Source of the DNA: Corynebacterium alimapuense
Lineage (GTDB): Bacteria > Actinomycetota > Actinomycetes > Mycobacteriales > Mycobacteriaceae
Direction: 5' to 3'
Assembly: GCF_003716585.1 (NCBI RefSeq)
Contig: NZ_PTJO01000003.1
Coordinates: forward strand, 248,001 to 312,000
Length of the DNA: 64,000 nucleotides
How positions within the stretch are numbered: position 1 is the stretch's first letter; each line of letters begins with the position of its first letter. The position numbers and the translations under genes were made by a program. The notes beneath the pieces were generated by a model that was not told the DNA's origin, ran no database searches, and was given only the letters and a program-made list of their open reading frames with translations. Below are positions 36,648-44,381 of the stretch, one piece after another.

Positions 36648-37931
36648 CTATCCGCTTACGCTGGCGATCTCATTGATCGTCTCCGGCAACTGGCTGCTGG
36701 TGATCTCTTCGCCGGTGGTCAGATCCACGACATGGAGCTCATTGGTAGCGGGGTCGGACACATAGGCTAGGTCACCAATAACATGCAGCGTTGGGCGAGC
36801 ATCCTGCCACTCGACTGGGGCTTCCCATGCCTCAACGACAGGAATGGAATTGGTGATCTCTCCGGAATCAGGGTCAATGACATGCAGGTTGCCATCAGTG
36901 CCCAAGACCAAGGCTTCTCCGACTGGGCCACGGCCCAAAGAGCGGAAGGTATAAGAAGTTCCTAGGTCAACGAGCTGAATGTTGCCGGTCTCGGTGTTGG
37001 TTAAGCTGACGCGCTCAGGCTGTTCATTATCTGCATCAGGGTCAACCTTGTAGTCGCCGAGAACAACAGAGGAGACCTCAGATCCTGCTTGGCTTCCGAT
37101 CCGACCATACTCATCCGGGGAATCGATTTTCTCAAACTGTCCGTCTTCGTAGGTGAGCATGCCATCTTCACAGCCAAAGGAGAGAACTTCACCTTCGATA
37201 GCGGACTCGCCGTGGACACCGGGGCATTGTTCGCTGCGTGCGATTTCTTCTCCCTCACTATCAAAGGCAATAACACCGACGCGCTCTTCCGAGTTGCCAA
37301 GGGTATGGACCAATTCGCCGTTGGACAGCTCGACGGCAATACCGTGATGTGGCTCCAGAGTGTAGTGGATCTCAGGTTCTAGGGTGTCTTCAGTCAACGT
37401 GCTGGAGGTATCCAGGATCTGGATCTTGCCATCGCCGTCGCTATACAAGAGGGTCTTTCCGGCGTGGTTGACCACATGGCCGGGGGTGTCTCCCTCAAAA
37501 ACGGTATCCGTCAATTCCGGGGTCCCGGCAAAGCTGTGGGAATGGTCTCCGTGGGGCTCCGACCATACTCCCGCGTCAAAAAGCTGGAATTCTCCGTTTG
37601 CCGAGACCATCACATGTCGGCCATCTCCAACGTTGTTAACGCGAGCAAAGCCATCGATCGGGGTCTCAGAGACTACCTCAAGGGTTTCGGCATCTAGGGT
37701 AAGCAGGCCTCCGTCGTAGGTGGCTACGATTCGGGGCTGCGCCGCCGAGACCTCTACAGCTTCTTCTTGTTCTTCACCATGATCATGGCCCTCGTGTGAC
37801 TCTTCAGCTGCAGCAGGGCTGGTGGTGGTTGAGGGGCTTTCCTCAGTTTCTGCGCTGGTGCAACCGGCGAACAAGATCGCAGTGCTAGCAACGACAGCGG
37901 GAACGGCCAGCGACTTGCTGAACGAGAGCAT
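36648..37931 (-). CDS. aztD: AztD-like zinc metallochaperone lipoprotein (beta-propeller)
   Basis: A secreted lipoprotein of 427 residues. Signal and lipobox are LFAGC (Cys at about 23), followed by a Thr/Ser/Ala linker and a His/Glu-rich metal-binding stretch (EESHEGHDHGEEQ, about 44-56). The rest is a set of WD-like beta strands with repeats like RIVATYDGGLLTLDAETLEV and LHVIDPDSGEI, fitting the AztD beta-propeller. Known AztD proteins pass zinc to the solute-binding protein AztC of an ABC importer. No zinc ABC genes lie nearby, so this is an orphan. A Zur-box-like palindrome lies about 200 bases upstream. ATG start with AAGGAAAA-type RBS. The name aztD is by homology; the role in zinc handling is inferred. 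Confidence 0.8.
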   Translation of the reverse strand: MLSFSKSLAVPAVVASTAILFAGCTSAETEESPSTTTSPAAAEESHEGHDHGEEQEEAVEVSAAQPRIVATYDGGLLTLDAETLEVVSETPIDGFARVNNVGDGRHVMVSANGEFQLFDAGVWSEPHGDHSHSFAGTPELTDTVFEGDTPGHVVNHAGKTLLYSDGDGKIQILDTSSTLTEDTLEPEIHYTLEPHHGIAVELSNGELVHTLGNSEERVGVIAFDSEGEEIARSEQCPGVHGESAIEGEVLSFGCEDGMLTYEDGQFEKIDSPDEYGRIGSQAGSEVSSVVLGDYKVDPDADNEQPERVSLTNTETGNIQLVDLGTSYTFRSLGRGPVGEALVLGTDGNLHVIDPDSGEITNSIPVVEAWEAPVEWQDARPTLHVIGDLAYVSDPATNELHVVDLTTGEEITSSQLPETINEIASVSG

Positions 37932-38133
37932 ACGTATTTTCCTTCAATTGAGTAGTTATCGGTAACTGGCAATGGCGTGGCCTATCGAATACCTCAAGCC
38001 GGTCTAGGAGTCCTCGCCCGGTTGCCTTCGCTAGTGATACTGACTCAGCTAACAGTCCAGAGTGTGCACAGGTTGAGCCAGTGCTTCGACAAATAGAACG
38101 ATCAATCACTAGCGCTACCGATTTAAGCCCTAA

Positions 38134-38148
38134 TGAAAACAATTGTCA
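38134..38148. promoter_or_regulatory. Zur-box-like palindrome
   Basis: TGAAAACAATTGTCA agrees with the actinobacterial Zur operator (TGAAAATCATTTTCA) in 12 of 15 positions and is symmetric at 12 of its 14 outer positions. It lies 203 bases from the aztD start, so it would need a long leader to act on that gene. Confidence 0.5.
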
Positions 38149-38284
38149 ATACCGGGATGTAAAAACCAGCCTTTTCGCAGGCCGCCATCAGGGCCGGACA
38201 CTATGTTCAAATCCCCTATCGAATCCGCACACTTTCAATATTGCCCAGGAGGCCCTGCGGGTGTTTAATTTCTATAGGTCATTC

Positions 38285-38310
38285 GAAAGTTGCTGCTAAC
38301 GACAACTTTC
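38285..38310. promoter_or_regulatory. Inverted repeat upstream of dihydropyrimidinase gene
   Basis: GAAAGTTG (38285-38292) and CAACTTTC (38303-38310) are perfect 8-base arms with a 10-base gap, about 100 bases before the hydA ATG. A possible site for the PucR-type regulator encoded at 47161-48849; it could also fold as a hairpin in RNA. Confidence 0.45.
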
Positions 38311-38411
38311 CATCTCTTCCAAAGAACACACCTTTGAAAGCGGAACCAGCTACTCAACTTGTTCACCACGAGGGTTCCACGCCATGACCTCTAGTAAAAG
38401 GAGAACCTACG

Positions 38412-39833
38412 ATGACAACAACCTTGATCCAGGGCGGCACAGTAGTCAGCTCCACTGGCCGCAGTGCTGCGGATGTGCTGGTCGAGAACGAAAAGATCGT
38501 CGCTCTTCTAGACCCCCAGTCGCATATCTTCGGTGAGAATCTCGCCGGCAACGTCGACAAGCTAATCGATGCCCGCGGCAAATATGTCGTACCAGGTGGC
38601 GTCGACGCCCACACCCACATGCAGATGCCCTTCGGCGGCACCGAGGCCTCGGATACCTTCGAGACCGGCACCCGGGCAGCAGCCTGGGGCGGAACCACCA
38701 CGATCGTTGACTTTGCGATTCAAAAGCACGGCGAGCGAGTCTTTGACGGCCTCGAAGCCTGGCACGATAAGGCCAATGGCGAATGCGCCATCGACTACGG
38801 ATTCCATCAGGTCATCGGCGAAGTCAACCGTGACTCCCTTGACGCCATGGACCACCTCATGGACGAGGGCGTATCCAGCTTCAAACTATTTATGGCCTAC
38901 CCCGGCGTGTTCTACAGCGATGACGCCCAAATCTACAAGGCCATGCGCAAGTCCGCCGACACCGGATTGCTATCGATGATCCACGCCGAAAACGGCCCCG
39001 CCATCGATGCCATGGTCGAAGAACTGCTCGCCCAGGGCAAGACCGACCCCTATTACCACGGCGTCGCCCGTGCTTGGCAGATGGAGGAGGAAGCCACCCA
39101 CCGTGCGATCATGTTGGCAAATCTGACCAACGCCCCGCTCTATGTGGTCCACGTTTCCGCCAAGCAGGCAGTGGCACAGCTGGCAGCCGCCCGCGACAAT
39201 GGCCAGAATGTCTTCGGCGAAACCTGCCCGCAGTACCTCTACCTCTCATTGGAAGATCAGCTAGGCGCACAGGGCTTCGAGGGTGCCAAGTGGGTCTGCT
39301 CCACTCCCCTGCGTTCCAAAGAAGAACACCACCAGGAGCACATGTGGCAGGCTCTTCGCACCAACGACATCCAGATGGTCGCCACCGACCACTGCCCCTT
39401 CTGCTTCAAGGGCCAAAAGGATCTAGGTGTTAACGATTTCTCCAAGATCCCCAACGGTATTGGCTCCGTCGAACACCGCATGGACTTGATGTATCAAGGC
39501 GTCGTCGATGGCCAGATCTCCCTAGAACGTTGGGTTGAGATCACCTCCACCACCCCGGCGCGGATGTTCGGCATGTACGGCCGCAAGGGTGTTATTGCAC
39601 CCGGCGCGGACGCTGATGTTGTGCTCTACAACCCGAAGGGACATACCTCGATCGGGTTGGACAAGACCCACCATATGAATATGGATCACTCGGCCTGGGA
39701 GGGCTTCGAGATCGATGGTCATGTGGACACGGTGCTCTCTCGTGGGCGTGTGGTCATTGACGACAACACCTACTTGGGCGCCAAGGGTCATGGCAAGTAC
39801 ATCAAGCGCGATGCTTGCCAGTACCTCATCTAA
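38412..39833 (+). CDS. hydA: Dihydropyrimidinase (D-hydantoinase family)
   Basis: Opens dihydrouracil or dihydrothymine to the N-carbamoyl-beta-amino acid; a cytosolic zinc enzyme of the amidohydrolase fold, 473 residues. Visible metal ligands: His-x-His in DAHTHMQMPFGG (about 58), the carboxylated Lys in SSFKLFMAYPG (about 158), His in MIHAENG (about 190), His in VVHVSAKQA (about 246) and Asp in VATDHCPF (about 323). The Tyr of AYPG is the substrate-binding Tyr of dihydropyrimidinases. ATG start with AAAAGGAG upstream. It is followed 39 bases on by the ureidopropionase gene. Hydantoinase activity is possible, but PreT-PreA nearby favours pyrimidines. Confidence 0.94.
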   Translation: MTTTLIQGGTVVSSTGRSAADVLVENEKIVALLDPQSHIFGENLAGNVDKLIDARGKYVVPGGVDAHTHMQMPFGGTEASDTFETGTRAAAWGGTTTIVDFAIQKHGERVFDGLEAWHDKANGECAIDYGFHQVIGEVNRDSLDAMDHLMDEGVSSFKLFMAYPGVFYSDDAQIYKAMRKSADTGLLSMIHAENGPAIDAMVEELLAQGKTDPYYHGVARAWQMEEEATHRAIMLANLTNAPLYVVHVSAKQAVAQLAAARDNGQNVFGETCPQYLYLSLEDQLGAQGFEGAKWVCSTPLRSKEEHHQEHMWQALRTNDIQMVATDHCPFCFKGQKDLGVNDFSKIPNGIGSVEHRMDLMYQGVVDGQISLERWVEITSTTPARMFGMYGRKGVIAPGADADVVLYNPKGHTSIGLDKTHHMNMDHSAWEGFEIDGHVDTVLSRGRVVIDDNTYLGAKGHGKYIKRDACQYLI

Positions 39834-39872
39834 TAATCACTACCCCTCATTCTCCAGAAAGAGACATCTATC

Positions 39873-41147
39873 ATGACCACTGCTACTTCTCTTGACCAGG
39901 CTTTCCTTGCAGATTTCCACGACACCTACCAATTCGGCGCTACCCCGGCCAACGGAGTGGACCGTCAGGCAGGCACCCGAGAAGATGGCCAAATCCGTGA
40001 CTGGTTCCGCGAACGCGCTATTGCCGCAGGGATGGAAGTTCGGGTTGACTCGGTCGGTAACCTTTTCGCCCTCTACAACTGGGATCCTTCCCTCAATCAC
40101 GTGTTCTTGGGTTCTCACCTAGACTCCCAGCCGCTCGGTGGCCGCTTCGATGGCTGCTATGGCGTGATCGCTGCGCTCCATGCGGCTCAGGAGATTAATG
40201 CTCGGGTGCAGGCCGGTGAGCTCGAGCCTGTCCACAACTTAGCCGTAGTGGATTGGTTTAACGAGGAAGGTGCTCGTTTCCAGCCTTCGATTATGGGCTC
40301 TTCGGTAGTTGCCGGCTCGATGGATCGAGACAAGATTCTCGCCACTAAAGATAGCAAGGGTATTTCGGTCAAGGAGGCGCTGGAGGACATCGGATACTTG
40401 GGTACCGATGTGGCTCCGATTCCGACTGCTTATGCTGAGATTCATATTGAGCAGGGTCGTCTGCTTGAGCGTCATAAGACCGAGATTGGTGCAGTAACCC
40501 AGTCTTGGTACACCCAGAAGCTGCTGGTTACGGTCAATGGTGAGCAGTCCCATACCGGCGCTACCTATATGGCTGATCGTCACGACGCCCTCGCTGCTGC
40601 TGCGGAGATTGTGCTGAAGACCGAAGCGGTCGTCGATACCTTCCCGGCGGAAGAGATCGTTACCTCGGTGGGTCAGCTGACAGTGGAGCCGAACTCGCCG
40701 ATCGTGGTTCCTCGCCAGGTCAATATGGTCGTTGACCTTCGTGCGCATCTGCGCAGCCAGGTGGAGGAAGCGCGAACTCGCTTGCTTGAGCAGTTCAAGG
40801 AGATTGAAGCTCGCCGTCACCTGACAGTATTGGCTCAAGACTACGATATTCGCGATCACCAGCACTACCCGTTGGAGGGCATTGAGCTCACGGAGAAGGC
40901 TGCCGCTGAGGCGGGTCAGTCGTGTATGCGGATTGAGACGATGGCCGGCCATGATTCGGTGCCGATGAACCGCATCGTTCCCACGGTGATGGTGTTTGTC
41001 CCCTCGGTTGATGGCGTGTCCCACTGTGAGCGTGAATTCACCCGCGATGAGGATTTGGTTGCTGGTGTCAAGGTGCTTGCTGAGATTGCCTCCAAGTTGG
41101 TTTCCGGTTCCCTCGATGCTGTTGAGCCTGGCGAGGCCGAGCTCTAA
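39873..41147 (+). CDS. Beta-ureidopropionase / N-carbamoyl amino acid hydrolase (M20 family)
   Basis: Splits N-carbamoyl-beta-alanine into beta-alanine, CO2 and ammonia. 424 residues of the M20/M28 peptidase-like amidohydrolases (HyuC/AllC/PydC group), with two metal ions. Seen: GSHLDSQPLGGRFDG (about 86-100, His and Asp ligands), WFNEEGARFQPS (about 130, catalytic Glu and ligand Glu), IHIEQG (ligand His, about 190), and MAGHDSVPMNR plus VPSVDGVSHCERE near 375. The ATG start has AGAAAGAG upstream. Located between the dihydropyrimidinase and the MHS transporter. Allantoate amidohydrolase or L-carbamoylase activity cannot be excluded by sequence; the pathway context decides for carbamoyl-beta-alanine. 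Confidence 0.9.
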   Translation: MTTATSLDQAFLADFHDTYQFGATPANGVDRQAGTREDGQIRDWFRERAIAAGMEVRVDSVGNLFALYNWDPSLNHVFLGSHLDSQPLGGRFDGCYGVIAALHAAQEINARVQAGELEPVHNLAVVDWFNEEGARFQPSIMGSSVVAGSMDRDKILATKDSKGISVKEALEDIGYLGTDVAPIPTAYAEIHIEQGRLLERHKTEIGAVTQSWYTQKLLVTVNGEQSHTGATYMADRHDALAAAAEIVLKTEAVVDTFPAEEIVTSVGQLTVEPNSPIVVPRQVNMVVDLRAHLRSQVEEARTRLLEQFKEIEARRHLTVLAQDYDIRDHQHYPLEGIELTEKAAAEAGQSCMRIETMAGHDSVPMNRIVPTVMVFVPSVDGVSHCEREFTRDEDLVAGVKVLAEIASKLVSGSLDAVEPGEAEL

Positions 41148-41251
41148 CACCGCCGTTTAGATCACTTCCATTTAATTTTGCCCTGACACATCCACCGCCT
41201 GGTGTTATTTGCCTGCATCAGGCGGTGTCCCTATGAAAGGACAAGCTCCTC

Positions 41252-42595
41252 GTGACCGAGATTCTTGTTAACGACGCCCCACTTCCCTCTAGTACTGACC
41301 AAGGGCAGCGCCCGCCGATGACCAAAATGCAACGCCGAGCATTGCTCGGCGCTGGTGTTGGTCAGTTCATTGAGTTCTATGATTTCGCGCTCTATGGAAT
41401 CCTCTCAGTCACTTTGGCTTATCACTTCTTCCCGGCTAGTTCCACAACCGCTGGCTTGTTGATGCTCTTTGCTACCTACGGTATTTCTTTCTTTATCCGC
41501 CCGGTTGGCGGTTTGTTCTTCGGCTCCTTGGGAGATCGCTATGGGCGCCGAGTGGTACTGACGGCGTCGATCTTGCTGATCGGTCTAGCTACGGGCACCA
41601 TCGGTCTGTTGCCTACCGTGGAGCATTGGGGCGTTGCTGCCACCGTGGCTTTGGTGTTTTGTCGCCTGCTGCAGGGATTCTCCGCTGGTGGCGAGTCGGT
41701 GGGCTCTCCCACTTTCGCCTTCGAGCACGCTCCCAAGGATCGCCGCGGCTTCTTCATCACGGTGACTATCGCAGCTACCGCGCTGCCGGCTGTCTTTGCT
41801 TCCCTGTTTGTCATGCTGTTGCAGGGTGGATTGAGCGAAGAGGCCTTCCTTTCTTGGGGCTGGCGCATTCCCTTCCTGGTAGCTGTGCCGCTGTCGCTGC
41901 TGGGCCTGTGGATCCGTGCGCGCACCGAGGAGTCCCCGGCCTATTTGAAGATGGTCTCTGAGACGGAGGAAAAGGTCTCGCAGTCGAGCCCGCTAAAGGA
42001 GGCTTTCGCGCTCAACGGCCGGAAGATCTTCCAGGTCATTATGATCATGGGCTTTACCGCCATGGGCTTTTACTTCCTCTCCGGCTATTTCATCCCCTAC
42101 GTGCAAACTGCCGGCAACCTCAGCGGAGTCCAGGCTTTGGCGATCAACGCGGTGGCGATGACTTTGTACACCGTCGCACTTCCGATGTGGGGCATCCTCG
42201 GAGATAGGATTGGCCGTCGGAAAATGCTCATTGGTGGCGCACTAGCAGTGGCGATCACCATCATCCCAGCCTTCATGCTGGTCACCAGCGGTAACGTCTG
42301 GTTAGCGCTACTGGGTCAGGTCATCTTCGTGCTGACTATCACCAGCTACGGCGGAGGTTGCTACGCTTTCTTCATCGAGGTCTTTGATACTCGTACCCGA
42401 ATGACCTCAGCAGCGTTTTCTTATAACGTTGGTTATGCCATCTTCGGTGGTACTGCCCCGTTCATCGGCACCCTGCTGGTTGATCGATCGGGCGTCGGCT
42501 ATGCCCCGGCCTTCTATATTCTCGCACTCGCTGTTGCAGTCTTGCTGACCATTTGGTTGACCAAGGTCCCAGAGACCAAGGGGCTCAATGACTAG
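41252..42595 (+). CDS. MFS transporter, metabolite:H+ symporter (MHS) type
   Basis: A 447-residue 12-helix membrane transporter of the MHS subfamily of MFS. The start QRRALLGAGVGQFIEFYDFALYG (Glu-Phe-Tyr-Asp in helix 1) is the MHS hallmark, followed by FFIRPVGGLFFGSLGDRYGRR, the loop 2-3 signature, and a second copy DRIGRRK between helices 8 and 9. Family members carry organic acids such as alpha-ketoglutarate, citrate, proline-betaine or shikimate. In this locus it could import a carbamoyl or beta-alanine intermediate or export a product, but no sequence feature tells. GTG start with AAAGGAC. It ends at a strong terminator, so it closes the hydA operon. Confidence 0.9.
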   Translation: MTEILVNDAPLPSSTDQGQRPPMTKMQRRALLGAGVGQFIEFYDFALYGILSVTLAYHFFPASSTTAGLLMLFATYGISFFIRPVGGLFFGSLGDRYGRRVVLTASILLIGLATGTIGLLPTVEHWGVAATVALVFCRLLQGFSAGGESVGSPTFAFEHAPKDRRGFFITVTIAATALPAVFASLFVMLLQGGLSEEAFLSWGWRIPFLVAVPLSLLGLWIRARTEESPAYLKMVSETEEKVSQSSPLKEAFALNGRKIFQVIMIMGFTAMGFYFLSGYFIPYVQTAGNLSGVQALAINAVAMTLYTVALPMWGILGDRIGRRKMLIGGALAVAITIIPAFMLVTSGNVWLALLGQVIFVLTITSYGGGCYAFFIEVFDTRTRMTSAAFSYNVGYAIFGGTAPFIGTLLVDRSGVGYAPAFYILALAVAVLLTIWLTKVPETKGLND

Positions 42596-42622
42596 CTAGC
42601 TGCCCTTCCCGCATGATTTCAC

Positions 42623-42662
42623 GCGGCCGTACGTCCCTAGTGGACAGTACGGCCGCTTTTTT
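42623..42662 (+). terminator. Terminator after the MHS transporter gene
   Basis: GCGGCCGTAC-GTCC pairs with GGAC-A-GTACGGCCGC around a short loop, followed by a run of six T. Ends the dihydropyrimidinase operon. Confidence 0.93.
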
Positions 42663-42758
42663 GCACGTTGTGGCTCTATCGCTGACCAAGTCTCTGGCGA
42701 ACTACTTGCCACTATGTCCACAACCAGTCTAGGTACGGCACATATTGGCACTTCAATA

Positions 42759-42780
42759 CCTGTCAATTAATTGATTTACT
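42759..42780. promoter_or_regulatory. AT-rich palindromic motif before the NCS1 permease gene
   Basis: CCTGTCAATTAATTGATTTACT contains the 12-base perfect palindrome TCAATTAATTGA. It resembles CCTGCCAATCAATAGTTATTACT at 49070-49092 before mmsA. Both precede pyrimidine-pathway operons; a common regulator site is suggested, not shown. Confidence 0.45.
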
Positions 42781-42876
42781 AAAGGGGTCCTCGAGACATA
42801 CCAGCTCAGACAGGATAATCCCGGTCGAAGCAACCACTCAAGACCCTCCTGAATGACAGAAGAAAGGCACAAGGCC

Positions 42877-44361
42877 ATGACAACTGTAAAAGATCCCGGG
42901 TCCCGTGGCACCCTCCCGGAAAACGCTCAACTAACTGAGTTGCATACCAACAATGCTCGCCTCTACAACGTAGACATCGCCCCGCGCACTGGGGCTGGCG
43001 AATGGAAAGCTCGAAACCTCTTTAACTGGTGGATGAGCGCCTGGCACTCCCTCGGCGGATACGCCATGGCCGTCGGTTTCATGTCCTTGGGGCTGACCGG
43101 CTGGCAAGCAATGATCGGCATGGTTCTGGGCATGATCACCATGTGGGGTGCCTCCAACCTCATGGGCGTGGCTGGACAACGCGTGGGAGTCCCCTTCCCC
43201 GTCTTCGCCCGCATCTCCTTCGGCGTCTACGGCGCCAACCTCCCAGCCTTCATCCGCGCAATCGTGGCCGTCTGCTGGTACGGCATCCAGACCTTCTTGG
43301 CTTCACACGCGGTCAAGATCCTGATCCTCAAGGTATTCCCCGGAGCCGAGAGCCTCGACCAATCCAACTTCCTAGGCTTGTCCGCACTGGGTTGGATGTG
43401 CCTGCTCGTGCTCTGGGCAGCTCAGCTCATCGTGTTGTTCCGCGGCATGGAGGCTGTGCGCAAGCTCTCCGACTTCGCCGGCCCCACCATTTGGGTAGCA
43501 ATGATCGCCCTCGCAGTATGGACACTATCCCTGGCCGATTGGAAGCTCGACTGGAACTACACCATGGCTGAAACCCCGCTTAGCGGCGGTGCCATGATCG
43601 TTGCCATACTGGCCACCGCTTCCCTGACCTTGGCCTATATGGCTGGCCCGATGCTTAACTTCGCCGACTTTACCCGTCTCTCCGCTAACGCCAGCGAGGT
43701 CAAGCGCGGCAACTCCCTAGGCTTGCTGCTCAATGGCATTGCCTTTGCCGTGGTCTCGGTCATCATCGGTATCTCTTCCGCTGAAGTCTATGGCTCCGCG
43801 GTCACTGACCCGATCCTGCTGCTGGGCGAACTCGATTCCGTGGCACTGCTGCTCGTAGCTACTTTGGCCGTGGCTGTCGCCCAGGTCGGCGTGAACATCA
43901 TCTGCAACTTCGTCTCCGCCTCCTTCGACTTCTCCCACCTAGCACCCGGCGCGATCTCCTTCCGTACCGGCGGGCTGATCACCGCAGTGTTGGCCATTGT
44001 GGTTATGCCCTGGAACCTCTACAGCTCCCCAGTGATCGTCAACTACTTCCTCGGTGGTGTCGGCGCAATGATCGGACCGCTGTTTGGCATCATCATGGCC
44101 GACTACTACCTGGTCAAGCGCCAGCAGGTCAAAATCCGGGATCTTTATACCTCCGCTCCTGATTCCCGCTATCACTACTCCAACGGTGTCAACAAGGTCT
44201 ACGTTGCTCTCTTCGCCGTCTGCAGCTTGATCTGTATGGTGCTGGCCTTGGTCCCCGTGTTCTCCGCTATTGCTCCCTTCAGCTGGCCGATCGGCGTAGC
44301 ACTTGGCGCCTTTGCCACCGTGTTGGTCAACCGCAGCACCACTGAGAAGGCCACCGTATAA
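42877..44361 (+). CDS. NCS1 family nucleobase:cation symporter
   Basis: A 494-residue permease of the nucleobase:cation symporter-1 family, which brings in uracil, thymine, allantoin or hydantoins with Na+ or H+. Twelve helices are recognised, the first starting after RNLFNWWMSAWHSLGGYAMAVG; the GLTGWQAMIGMVLGMITMWG region and the VGVPFPVFARISFGVYGANLP part are typical for NCS1 (residues that line the substrate cavity). Upstream in-frame ATG at 42853 exists, but AGAAAGG lies 9 bases before the ATG at 42877, which I prefer. It opens the preT-preA transcript, so uracil or thymine is the likely substrate. Confidence 0.92.
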   Translation: MTTVKDPGSRGTLPENAQLTELHTNNARLYNVDIAPRTGAGEWKARNLFNWWMSAWHSLGGYAMAVGFMSLGLTGWQAMIGMVLGMITMWGASNLMGVAGQRVGVPFPVFARISFGVYGANLPAFIRAIVAVCWYGIQTFLASHAVKILILKVFPGAESLDQSNFLGLSALGWMCLLVLWAAQLIVLFRGMEAVRKLSDFAGPTIWVAMIALAVWTLSLADWKLDWNYTMAETPLSGGAMIVAILATASLTLAYMAGPMLNFADFTRLSANASEVKRGNSLGLLLNGIAFAVVSVIIGISSAEVYGSAVTDPILLLGELDSVALLLVATLAVAVAQVGVNIICNFVSASFDFSHLAPGAISFRTGGLITAVLAIVVMPWNLYSSPVIVNYFLGGVGAMIGPLFGIIMADYYLVKRQQVKIRDLYTSAPDSRYHYSNGVNKVYVALFAVCSLICMVLALVPVFSAIAPFSWPIGVALGAFATVLVNRSTTEKATV

Positions 44362-44381
44362 CTCGTTTAAGGAGACCCCCT

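Larger units (their letters stand above)
37932..38411. other. Divergent intergenic region, aztD / dihydropyrimidinase
   Basis: 480 bases without a credible gene. It holds a Zur-like box (38134-38148), a motif TATAGGTCATTCGAAAG (38273-38289) resembling one before mmsA, an inverted repeat (38285-38310), and an RBS (AAAGGAG) 8 bases before the hydA ATG. Short open frames have no homologues that I recognise. Confidence 0.6.

Noticed and set aside
40239..41150. 303-residue open frame antisense to the ureidopropionase gene
   Set aside because: The sense strand encodes a clear M20 enzyme with all metal motifs; the antisense frame has no family resemblance, ribosome binding site or domain pattern.
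42596..42876. Riboswitch or small RNA before the NCS1 gene
   Set aside because: Apart from the terminator and an AT-rich palindrome, no conserved aptamer-like pairing is seen.
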